A stretch of 64,000 bases of DNA. Source: Clostridiales bacterium UBA6114 (lineage in GTDB: Bacteria > Bacillota > Clostridia > Oscillospirales > Butyricicoccaceae). Shown here piece by piece: positions 57,092-64,000 of the stretch. The stretch is taken from NCBI GenBank assembly GCA_002423435.1, contig DIWE01000032.1:24181-88180 (forward strand), written 5' to 3'. Below the pieces are notes generated by a model. The model had not been told where the DNA came from and did no database searches. It saw only the letters and a program-made list of their open reading frames with translations. The position numbers were made by a program, and so were the translations under genes. Positions within the stretch are counted from its first letter, which is position 1; each line of letters starts with the position of its first letter.

Positions 57092-58369
57092 ATGAATAAA
57101 GAGCAATGCGGCAAATTTTTTTCGGACGAATTATTAAAGGAGCTTAGAGAACAGATCGAATGCGTGGACCACGACCCTGCCGGCAAAAGAATTTATTTTG
57201 AAAACGCAGGAGGGGCGTTGACCTTAAAATCCTGCTGTGAAATTGCTGCGACCGCCAATAAAATTCCGGATTTTCCAAACCGTCCCACTCCGGGGGCAAA
57301 GCCGCTGCAGGAAATGCTCGACAAAGGGCTTCAGGACGCGAAGCTGACCTTCGGCGCAAAATCGGGGGCTATCCTCGCCGATCTGACCGTTTCCAAAGCG
57401 ATCGGCACCATGACCGGCGTTATTATGAAATCGGTGCCCGGAACCAACGTTGTAACCACCGAACTGGAGCATCCCGCGACCTATGACTCCTGTATGCTCT
57501 ACGGGGAATTATTCGATAAAGAGGTACGCGTGGCAAAAATTGACCTGAAAACCGGCGCGGTCGACATAGAAGACCTTTTGAGCAAAATCGACCGGAACAC
57601 GATCCTCTTGTCTTTGATTCATGCCTCCAATATCACCGGCATATTAAACGAGATCGAGACCATCGTCACGGAGGCACGCAAAATCAACCCGGAATTACAT
57701 ATTCTGCTTGATTCTACGCAGCACGTCCCGCACGGGATAATCGATGTGGAAAGTTTGAAAATCGATGCCGCCGGCTATGCCCCCTATAAGATTCTCGGCA
57801 AGCGGGGACTTGGCATCGGCTGGATTTCCGACAGGGTGGCCCGCCTGCCGCATCCCCGCTTTCTCGAGGGCTCCGAAACCGAATGGGACCTGGGCGGCTA
57901 CGAGCCCGCGGGTATGGCCGGCCTGACCCTCGTCACCGATTATGTCTGCCGGATCGGCAAAAAATTCTCGGACAAAACCGACAGGAGAGAGCTGTTTATT
58001 GCCGGCATGAATGCGATTGAGCTTCAGGAGCGGGCCATTATGTACAGAATGCTGCACGGCTCCGGTGAGGTGGCCGGGGTCAACGACATCGGAGGCGTGA
58101 CCATCCACTTCGTGGATGACCTGACCAGGAGAGACTGCATCCTGCCCATGACGTTTGACAATATCGAGCCGGTCGACGCCGTCAGAAAATTTATCGAAAA
58201 CGGCATCTATGTCTATCACCGCTCGCGCAGCAACAAAATGTCCAGGAGAGTTCTCGACGGCGTCGGGATCCCTTCGCTTGTCCGGGTTGCGCCGATGCAT
58301 TACAACACCAAGGAGGAAGTAGACGCTTTCCTGCGGGTAACCGCTAAAATCGCGAGGAATGAAATCTGA
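57092..58369 (+). CDS. Class V aminotransferase-fold enzyme
   Basis: PLP-dependent enzyme of 425 residues from ATG 57092 (GGAAAGGGG upstream). IYFENAGGALTLKSCCEIAA resembles the start of cysteine desulfurase-like/isopenicillin-epimerase-like enzymes; TTELEHPATYDSC, LSLIHASNITGILNEIETI, the Asp in HILLDSTQHVPHG and the Lys in AAGYAPYKILGKRGLG, which should bind PLP. C-terminal FVDDLTRRDCILPM and the GIYVYHRSRSNKM segment. The reaction cannot be fixed from the sequence: amino transfer, C-S lyase or racemase-like. With aspartoacylase and alanine dehydrogenase it may degrade an amino-compound. Confidence 0.8.
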   Translation: MNKEQCGKFFSDELLKELREQIECVDHDPAGKRIYFENAGGALTLKSCCEIAATANKIPDFPNRPTPGAKPLQEMLDKGLQDAKLTFGAKSGAILADLTVSKAIGTMTGVIMKSVPGTNVVTTELEHPATYDSCMLYGELFDKEVRVAKIDLKTGAVDIEDLLSKIDRNTILLSLIHASNITGILNEIETIVTEARKINPELHILLDSTQHVPHGIIDVESLKIDAAGYAPYKILGKRGLGIGWISDRVARLPHPRFLEGSETEWDLGGYEPAGMAGLTLVTDYVCRIGKKFSDKTDRRELFIAGMNAIELQERAIMYRMLHGSGEVAGVNDIGGVTIHFVDDLTRRDCILPMTFDNIEPVDAVRKFIENGIYVYHRSRSNKMSRRVLDGVGIPSLVRVAPMHYNTKEEVDAFLRVTAKIARNEI

Positions 58370-58398
58370 CTTTGCTGAAATGATTGGGGGACTTACAT

Positions 58399-59388
58399 AT
58401 GAACAGAAGCATTGAAATCGGGAGCGCAAAATCAGTCCAGGGTTCTCTTGCCAGAGGAGATCTCTTTGCCGGAAAATTTGCCGGCGGAGTCGAGGTGCAC
58501 ATCCCCGTCATGATCGCTTCCGGCTTAAATGACGGACCGGTCCTGTGGCTTAACGCGGCGATTCACGGCGACGAGATCTGCGGCGTTGTGGCCGCGCAGA
58601 GAATAATGAACGAGCTTAATCTTGCCGAATTAAGAGGCGCCGTGATCGCCACCGTAATCTCCAATCCCCTGGCCTATCAGGGCAGGACGAAACTTTCCCC
58701 GCAGGACGGCGGCAATCTCTGCGACAGTTTCCCTGGGGAAGAATTCGGAAAACCGACGGAAAGGATGGCCTTCGCCCTGTATCAGGGCATCAAAAAATAT
58801 GCAGACTACCTGATCGATTTCCATTCCTGGGGCCAATATCACGACGCGAGCCCTTATGCCGTTTATAAGCTCAGCGACGATCCCGCGGTCAGCAGGAAGA
58901 CGGAGGAGATCACGATGATGTTCAACTCACCCCTGGTCTGCATGCTTGACATCACAAAGCCGATGGATGAGCCAGCACCGGTCGGAGGGGCGCTTGACGT
59001 AAACTGCAACAAGGTCGGAATCCCCTCTTTCATGGCGGAGGTCGGCCATGCGGGATGGCTTGAGCCGGAGTGGATCGATTTTGCAAAGGCCGGGGTCCTC
59101 AATATTATGAAATTTTTGAAGATGCTTCCCGGCGAACCCGTTGCCGCGAAAAAACAGGTGGTTCTCTCCGCCCGCGAGATCATCCGGTGCAAAACTACGG
59201 GGATTCTCATTATGGAAGCCAAACCCCAGCAGCTTATCAAAAAGGGCGAGAGGATCTGCCATATCGTGAATGCATACGGGGACATGATAGAGGAGATCCT
59301 TGCGCCGAGAGACATTTATCCCATCAGCCTTCGTTATGAGCCCACCGTGAACGTCGGCGACCGCGTCGCATTTGTCGGCTCCGTATGA
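58399..59388 (+). CDS. Succinylglutamate desuccinylase/aspartoacylase-like zinc hydrolase
   Basis: 329 residues, M14-type fold. Zinc ligands: His56 and Glu59 in AIHGDEICG and the His in IDFHSWGQYHD; the general base Glu in SFMAEVGHAGWLEP. C-terminal part has KTTGILIMEAKPQQLIKKGE, a barrel-sandwich-like domain typical of the AstE/AspA family. It should cut an N-acyl bond or an amide. Start ATG 58399 with GGGGGA 8 bases before; the ORF opening at 58384 adds 5 residues. It follows the aminotransferase by 29 bases and is in one operon. Confidence 0.85.
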   Translation: MNRSIEIGSAKSVQGSLARGDLFAGKFAGGVEVHIPVMIASGLNDGPVLWLNAAIHGDEICGVVAAQRIMNELNLAELRGAVIATVISNPLAYQGRTKLSPQDGGNLCDSFPGEEFGKPTERMAFALYQGIKKYADYLIDFHSWGQYHDASPYAVYKLSDDPAVSRKTEEITMMFNSPLVCMLDITKPMDEPAPVGGALDVNCNKVGIPSFMAEVGHAGWLEPEWIDFAKAGVLNIMKFLKMLPGEPVAAKKQVVLSAREIIRCKTTGILIMEAKPQQLIKKGERICHIVNAYGDMIEEILAPRDIYPISLRYEPTVNVGDRVAFVGSV

Positions 59389-59412
59389 TCAAATCAGAGT
59401 AAAAAACAACAA

Positions 59413-59447
59413 AAGTTAATGGCAAAGTCAGACTTTGCCATTAACTT
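59413..59447. terminator. Long hairpin after the aspartoacylase-like gene
   Basis: AAGTTAATGGCAAAGTC (59413-59429) and GACTTTGCCATTAACTT (59431-59447), 17-bp perfect arms. No T-tract follows on the plus strand, whereas an A-rich stretch precedes it. It may be a terminator or attenuator between this gene and ald. The rest up to 59661 has no clear feature. Confidence 0.65.
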
Positions 59448-59661
59448 CTCGGCAGATTCGGATAAGGGGGCCGCGAAGGCCGATTTGCATACTGTGTGAC
59501 GCGCCTTCGGCAGAAGATGAGGCGGGAGGAAAGCCCGGACCGCTTGGTGCTGCGGGCCGCATTGCCCTGTCTCTCCGGCTTTTACCAGCGGCACCTTGTC
59601 TGATGACACCGCATTATCCCACGATCATCTCAAGATGGTGCTAAAAGGAAGGTTTAAGGCA

Positions 59662-60777
59662 ATGATAATCGGTGTTCCTAAGGAAATAAAAAACAATGAA
59701 AACAGGGTGGCAATTACCCCCGCCGGCGTGGATGCGCTGGTGCGCGCGGGGCATTCCGTTTACGTTGAAAAAGACGCGGGGCGCGGAAGCGGCTTTACGG
59801 ATGCGGAGTATGAAAAAACGGGCGCGAAAATGCTGGATACCCCGAAAAAAGTGTATGATATTGCACAGATCATCATCAAGGTAAAAGAACCGCTTCCGGC
59901 GGAATACGACTTGTTCCACGAGGGACAGGTACTGTTTACGTATCTTCATCTTGCCCCCGACCCGGAGCAGACCATGGCGCTCCTGAAAAAGAAAATCATC
60001 GGCATCGCCTATGAAACGGTGCAGCTTGCAAACGGCGTGCTGCCCCTCCTCTCCCCAATGAGCGAGGTCGCGGGCAGAATGTCCATTCAGGTGGGTGCGA
60101 ACCTGCTTGAAACGATGAACGGCGGGCGCGGAATGCTTCTTGGCGGCGTATCCGGCGTGGAAAAGGCCAAAGTCGCCGTGATCGGCGGCGGCAACGTGGG
60201 CACGAACGCCGCAAAGATGGCGCTCGGTATGGGAGCACAGGTCGCCGTGCTGGACGTGTCCTCGTCGCGTCTTGCGTATCTGGACGATATATTCGCAGGC
60301 CATGTGCTGACGCTGATGTCCAATCCTCTAAATATTGAAAACGCGGTGAGAGAAGCGGACCTGGTTGTAGGCGCGGTGCTCATCCCGGGGGCAAGGACTC
60401 CGAAGCTTGTAAAAGAGTACATGGTCAAACAGATGAAACCGGGCTCCGTTTTGGTGGATGTAGCTATCGATCAGGGCGGTTCCATCGAGACAATCGACAG
60501 GATAACCACGCATGAAAACCCGTATTTCATGAAATACGGCGTGGTGCATTATTCCGTGGCCAATATGCCGGGGGCGGTGCCACGCACCTCCACGTTCGCG
60601 CTGACCAATGCCACCCTGCCCTACGCCCTGCAGCTGGCGGACAAGGGCGCGGAGCAGGCGATGCGGGATAATCCGACGCTTAAAAAGGGGCTGAACGTCT
60701 ACAGGGGGAAACTCACGTACAGATCCGTCGCGGAGGCCCAGAACCTTGAGTACACTCCGGCAGACAGGCTGTTTTAA
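59662..60777 (+). CDS. ald: Alanine dehydrogenase
   Basis: NAD-dependent conversion of L-alanine to pyruvate and ammonia (or reverse). 371 residues from ATG 59662, the usual length: MIIGVPKEIKNNENRVAITP, HSVYVEKDAGRGSGF, SPMSEVAGRMSIQVGA, the Rossmann motif VIGGGNVGTNAAKMALGMGA, and VDVAIDQGGSIETIDR. A start further upstream at 59596 lacks similarity. Probably releases or fixes ammonia in the same pathway as the two genes before, though separated by the hairpin region of about 270 bases. Confidence 0.95.
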   Translation: MIIGVPKEIKNNENRVAITPAGVDALVRAGHSVYVEKDAGRGSGFTDAEYEKTGAKMLDTPKKVYDIAQIIIKVKEPLPAEYDLFHEGQVLFTYLHLAPDPEQTMALLKKKIIGIAYETVQLANGVLPLLSPMSEVAGRMSIQVGANLLETMNGGRGMLLGGVSGVEKAKVAVIGGGNVGTNAAKMALGMGAQVAVLDVSSSRLAYLDDIFAGHVLTLMSNPLNIENAVREADLVVGAVLIPGARTPKLVKEYMVKQMKPGSVLVDVAIDQGGSIETIDRITTHENPYFMKYGVVHYSVANMPGAVPRTSTFALTNATLPYALQLADKGAEQAMRDNPTLKKGLNVYRGKLTYRSVAEAQNLEYTPADRLF

Positions 60778-60831
60778 GCAACGCATCCACTCAAGGGATT
60801 TATGGCACGATGCCGAGCGTAATAAGATCAG

Positions 60832-60881
60832 GACGGGGGTGCCGCAAAATGCATATTCATGCATTTTGCGGCACCCCCGTC
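60832..60881. repeat. Palindromic repeat, copy 2
   Basis: Perfect inverted repeat with 23-base arms (60832-60854, 60859-60881) and loop ATTC. Its core GTGCCGCAAAATGCAT matches the core of the repeat at 7551-7602 except for a paired T-A to C-G change in the stem, and the outer ends also differ in compensating ways. It separates ald from the convergent tmcAL and may serve as a terminator for both. Confidence 0.85.
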
Positions 60882-60905
60882 GTTATGTCCGTTTTCCGGC
60901 AAGTA

Positions 60906-62114
60906 TCACGGGACGAGGACGGGACTTTGGCGGTACTCGTCGGCCGGCGCGTTTTCCGGCGCGGGAGAGGCCATGCAAAAAAGGGCGCTCGCCGTCCTTT
61001 CCAGCTCGAACAGCCTGATCGCGTTTGCGGATAACGTTTTGACATGCGCGGGCTTTACGACGATCGGGAGACCGGCGCGCTTTTTCATCTGTTTTAACAG
61101 CTCCTGTCCCCGCGCGTTGAAGGCGAGGACCCGGAGGTAGGGGGGAGGCGGCTCGGAAAGCTCCTTCGATATGCCGAGGTATGCCGAAAGGAGGATTCTC
61201 CGGATGCGCGAGTGGGCGTAGCGCTTCGTTTTCGCAAGCTCGCAGATCCGGTCGAAGGAAAACCCTCTTAAAACGGCGGAATAGAGCCGTTTTTCGAGAC
61301 CCTCGCTCACATCGGGCAGATTCAGGTAATCCTCGGGCAAAAGCCTCTTGAGAAAGGATACGATCGAGCGATCGGCGTTTTCCAGAAACACGGGTGACGT
61401 GCCTTTTTGGATTTCCTCCCGCAAAATATCGAAGGACAAAGGCGGCATAAAGGGGGAAAGCGCAACGGACTCCCCGTTTTTAAGCAGCGAACGGAGGTAG
61501 GAGGCGGACACTACGGGCCCGTCGGCCCCCGCTGCGTCGTGACGGGCGCCGATGCGCGCGACGGTCAGCGGCTCGATCCGGGAACTTAAAAAAGTCAGCG
61601 CTTTTAAGTACTCGACGCCGAGAATGTTGTTCGGAGACGACAGAAGCGCGGCCTTTTCAGGCCCGAGCAGGGACGACACCGCGTTTTGGCGGGCTTTGGC
61701 GAACGACATGCCGCTTTGGAGCTCTTCCTGCAAAAGCGGCCGCAGATCGTCCGATAAAAGCGCGTCCGCGATCAGGCGCAGACAGCCGATATCCCCTGCC
61801 TCGCTGCCGAAGGAGAGGCAGTTGACAACGCCCGTGCCGTCTAAAAGCGAAACGGCTGCCTTTGCGAAGCCCTCGGCGGAGGACACGGCATAGGGCGTCG
61901 GCAGCTCAAAGACGAGATCCGCGCCGCACAGGACCGCCGCTTTGGCCCTTGCGTGCTTGTTCATGACCGCAAAGTCGCCGCGCTGGACATAATTCCCGCT
62001 CATTGTGCAAACAATATTGCAGTCGCTGCCCATGAGTTGCCTTGTTTTCGCAATATGCGACGCATGCCCGAGGTGAAACGGATTGTATTCGGCGACAATG
62101 CCGCAAACATTCAT
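60906..62114 (-). CDS. tmcAL: tRNA(Met) cytidine acetate ligase (TmcAL/YlbM)
   Basis: Forms N4-acetylcytidine at the wobble base of elongator tRNA-Met with acetate and ATP. MNVCGIVAEYNPFHLGHASH carries the HxxH motif of the nucleotidyltransferase fold (His14, His17), followed by CTMSGNYVQRGDFAV and ADLVFELPTPYAVSSAEGFA. 402 residues. Divergent from ackA, which supplies or uses acetyl-P, a common neighbourhood in Firmicutes. Strong assignment. Confidence 0.93.
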   Translation of the reverse strand: MNVCGIVAEYNPFHLGHASHIAKTRQLMGSDCNIVCTMSGNYVQRGDFAVMNKHARAKAAVLCGADLVFELPTPYAVSSAEGFAKAAVSLLDGTGVVNCLSFGSEAGDIGCLRLIADALLSDDLRPLLQEELQSGMSFAKARQNAVSSLLGPEKAALLSSPNNILGVEYLKALTFLSSRIEPLTVARIGARHDAAGADGPVVSASYLRSLLKNGESVALSPFMPPLSFDILREEIQKGTSPVFLENADRSIVSFLKRLLPEDYLNLPDVSEGLEKRLYSAVLRGFSFDRICELAKTKRYAHSRIRRILLSAYLGISKELSEPPPPYLRVLAFNARGQELLKQMKKRAGLPIVVKPAHVKTLSANAIRLFELERTASALFCMASPAPENAPADEYRQSPVLVP

Positions 62115-62173
62115 GGTTTTTCTCCAAAATTATGAATTATGGGTTGTTTTTTTTGCCAAATGGTTGTAAAATT

Positions 62174-62201
62174 TTGAATGGCTAATTTATTTTATTACAA
62201 T
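62174..62201 (+). promoter_or_regulatory. Promoter candidate of ackA
   Basis: TTGAAT (62174-62179), 16-base spacer, TACAAT (62196-62201), start near 62208; about 37 bases of leader with GAGGAG before the start codon. Confidence 0.55.
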
Positions 62202-62244
62202 ATAAGGGCTGTTTCAACAGTACATTGAGGAGTGTCTTGAAAAA

Positions 62245-63450
62245 ATGAATATTCTGGTAATCAACGCGGGAAGCTCGTCACTGAAATATCAGTTGTTTGA
62301 TATGGAAAGGAACGCGGTTCTCGCAAAGGGACTTTGCGAAAGGATCGGTATTGACGGACGGATTAAGCACAGTCCCGCCGGAAAAGAGGATTATGTCGCC
62401 GATCTTCCGATGAAGACCCACGCCGACGCCATCAAAATCGTGACCGACGTGTTGATCGACAAAACCCACGGGGTCATTAAAAGCATGAAAGAGATCGATG
62501 CGGTCGGCCATCGCGTCCTCCATGGCGGCGCAAAATTCCATGAATCGGTTTTGATCAACAACAAGGTGCTTGACGCGATCGAGGAATGCATCCCGCTCGG
62601 CCCGCTGCACAACCCCGCGAATCTGACCGGCATCCGCGCCTGCGCGGAGGTTTTGGGGAAGAATTTTCCGCAGGTCGCCGTCTTTGACACCGCATTTCAT
62701 CAGACCATGCCGGAAAAAGCGTTCCTTTACGCGATTCCGTACCATTATTATACCGATTACAAGGTCCGCCGCTACGGTTTCCACGGCACTTCCCACCGCT
62801 ATGTATCCGCGCGTGCGGCCGAATTCATGGGCCGACCGGCGGGTGAGATCAAAATCATCACCTGCCATTTGGGCAACGGCTCGTCGATCGCCGCGGTCAA
62901 ATACGGAAAATGCTGCGACACTTCGATGGGTTTGACGCCGCTTGAGGGGCTTCCGATGGGAACCCGTTCGGGCAGCATCGATCCAGCGGTTGTCGAGGTT
63001 ATCGCAAATAACGAGAAAAAAAGCGTCAGTGAAATTTTAGAGATCTTGAACAAAAAGTCGGGCATGCTCGGCGTCTCGGGCAAATCCTCCGATTTCCGCG
63101 ATTTAAAAGCAGGGGCGAAGGAGGGCGACGAGAGGTGCAAAACGGCGCTTGACATCTTTATTTATGCAGTGCGCAAATATATCGGCGCGTATGCGGCTGC
63201 GATGGAGGGCGTCGACGCCGTCGTCTTTACCGGAGGGGTCGGCGAAAACGACGTCACGACGCGTTACGAGATTTGCAAGGGATTGGACTTTATCGGTGTT
63301 TCGATCGATCCGGACAAAAACAAAAACGCTCCGCACGGCGCGGACGCCGAGATCTCAAAGGATGGGTCAAAGGCGAAAATCCTGGTCATTCCCACAAATG
63401 AAGAGCTTGTGATCGCAAGGGACACCGAGGAAATCGTTTTTAAACAGTAA
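62245..63450 (+). CDS. ackA: Acetate kinase
   Basis: ATP + acetate to acetyl-phosphate, and in the fermentative direction ATP formation. 401 residues. ILVINAGSSSLKYQLF at the start, the Arg of HRVLHGG, FDTAFHQTMPEKAFLYAIPY, GFHGTSHRYVS, GNGSSIAAVK and VVFTGGVGENDVTTR: all motifs of the family are present. Pta is not adjacent. Single-gene unit with a good terminator. Points to acetate fermentation. Confidence 0.97.
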   Translation: MNILVINAGSSSLKYQLFDMERNAVLAKGLCERIGIDGRIKHSPAGKEDYVADLPMKTHADAIKIVTDVLIDKTHGVIKSMKEIDAVGHRVLHGGAKFHESVLINNKVLDAIEECIPLGPLHNPANLTGIRACAEVLGKNFPQVAVFDTAFHQTMPEKAFLYAIPYHYYTDYKVRRYGFHGTSHRYVSARAAEFMGRPAGEIKIITCHLGNGSSIAAVKYGKCCDTSMGLTPLEGLPMGTRSGSIDPAVVEVIANNEKKSVSEILEILNKKSGMLGVSGKSSDFRDLKAGAKEGDERCKTALDIFIYAVRKYIGAYAAAMEGVDAVVFTGGVGENDVTTRYEICKGLDFIGVSIDPDKNKNAPHGADAEISKDGSKAKILVIPTNEELVIARDTEEIVFKQ

Positions 63451-63479
63451 CGGATGTCCACAATTAAAGACAGCAAAAA

Positions 63480-63558
63480 CCGGAAAGAAAAATTTCCGGC
63501 GGTGATTGGCGCTATCCGCTTAAACATCCGCCGGGGAAAATTCTTTCCGGATTTTTTT
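63480..63558 (+). terminator. Long terminator after ackA
   Basis: CCGGAAAG with CCGGCGG on the left (63480-63502) and CCGCCGG with CTTTCCGG on the right (63528-63550) form a long stem with an internal mismatch region; followed by ATTTTTTT (63551-63558). Confidence 0.8.
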
Positions 63559-63568
63559 GCGTTATTTT

Positions 63569-63778
63569 TTACGTGCTTTCAATATGATCCCGCTCGCGGA
63601 ACAGCAGAGAGATACACCAGAGGCCGGCGAGAGCTACGAGCGTGTAGATGATCCTGCTGGGCACCGAAGTTTGTCCGCCGAAAAGGTATGCCACAAAGTC
63701 AAAGCGGAAGAGACCGATGCTGCCCCAGTCGAGCGCGCCGATTATCACGAGAACCAACGATAGTCTATCGAGGACCAT
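63569..63778 (-). CDS. DUF378 small membrane protein
   Basis: 69 residues with two membrane segments (LVLVIIGALDWGSIGLF and IIYTLVALAGLWCISLLF) and the family motif GALDWGSIGLFRFD. Function unknown; widely spread in Firmicutes. ATG 63778 with AAGGAG about 13 bases upstream, a little long. Cysteine in WCISLL is not conserved as far as I know. Confidence 0.85.
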   Translation of the reverse strand: MVLDRLSLVLVIIGALDWGSIGLFRFDFVAYLFGGQTSVPSRIIYTLVALAGLWCISLLFRERDHIEST

Positions 63779-63932
63779 AAAAAAGAATCAACTCCTTTTT
63801 CTTATTCCTGCAAAACCGGAAATATTCCGAACCGTTGCAGATCTTCGAATTTAGTATTCCGCTTCGAATCAAAAATATGCAGACAGTTGGATTTTTTGCG
63901 CTATATAGGCAATTTCTTGCATTATTTCTAAA
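63779..63932. other. Non-coding stretch at right end
   Basis: About 150 bases upstream of the DUF378 gene, A+T rich; the promoter of DUF378 should be here but no convincing pair of boxes was seen. Ends at a large hairpin. Confidence 0.4.
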
Positions 63933-63974
63933 AAAAGTCAAGACCACGCTTTTTCTAGCGTGGTCTTGACTTTT
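63933..63974. terminator. 18-bp hairpin near the right edge
   Basis: AAAAGTCAAGACCACGCT (63933-63950) and AGCGTGGTCTTGACTTTT (63957-63974), loop TTTTCT; the A and T ends make it a bidirectional intrinsic terminator. The gene it serves lies beyond the window. Confidence 0.75.
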
Positions 63975-64000
63975 GCAGCCTGTCAAAAAACCACGCAGCT

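Overview
This window comes from the chromosome of a strictly fermentative, nitrogen-fixing Clostridia-type Firmicute. The base composition is moderately G+C rich. The gene orders rdgB-yhbY-nadD-yqeK-LCP-rsfS-leuS and nifH-nifI1-nifI2-nifD-nifK-nifE-nifN/B are those of the Clostridia, and the Nif proteins, the split homocitrate synthase and the thioredoxin-like [2Fe-2S] ferredoxin resemble those of Clostridium pasteurianum. Several surface proteins with SLH domains suggest a cell wall with an S-layer or attached proteins. The exact genus cannot be read from the sequence.

Layout. 1-7.5 kb: housekeeping block (ftsY end, rdgB, yhbY, nadD, yqeK, LCP ligase, rsfS, leuS, rpsU). 7.55-9.15 kb: palindromic repeat and an IS110-family element with a structured leader that could be a bridge RNA. 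9.15-17 kb: two SLH surface proteins, an Fe-S aldo/keto reductase behind a MerR-type promoter, a 2-hydroxyacid dehydrogenase and a sigma-factor-like gene. 17.4-21.1 kb: small metabolic and RNA-modification genes. 21.2-36.8 kb: nitrogen fixation island. It has anfO and a Cys-tailed repeat protein on the minus strand, and on the plus strand nifH I1 I2 D K, nifE, a nifN-nifB(-nifX-like) fusion, a [2Fe-2S] ferredoxin, nifV-omega, nifV-alpha and modABC. 37-49.4 kb: envelope polysaccharide genes (glycosyltransferase, manA, manC, galE, O-antigen-ligase-like) and a giant SLH repeat protein. 49.4-52.1 kb: an array of hairpins and the scars of mobile elements. 52.1-60.8 kb: a TAXI-type TRAP transporter, an IclR regulator and a catabolic operon (class V aminotransferase, aspartoacylase-like, alanine dehydrogenase) that appear to form one regulon. 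60.8-64 kb: tmcAL, ackA and a DUF378 gene.

How the parts work together. ModABC brings molybdate, NifV makes homocitrate, NifB/E/N build FeMo-co, NifH and NifDK carry out the reaction, NifI1/NifI2 switch activity off with nitrogen status, and the ferredoxin is a likely electron carrier or partner. Two strong intrinsic terminators lie inside the nif transcription unit: one in the nifH leader, overlapped by a competing hairpin, and one between nifK and nifE. This points to control by transcription termination. In the 52-61 kb regulon, the same CGGAATTACG motif sits at the TRAP promoter and at the aminotransferase promoter.

The most interesting items are the nifH leader attenuator with an A1/G4 hexaloop, the anfO plus Cys-tailed repeat gene beside a molybdenum nif cluster, the run of eight or nine hairpins at 49.4-49.7 kb, a pair of 161-bp MITE-like repeats, a pair of covarying palindromes, and the IS110 leader RNA candidate. 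All functions are inferred from the sequence alone; no database search was run.
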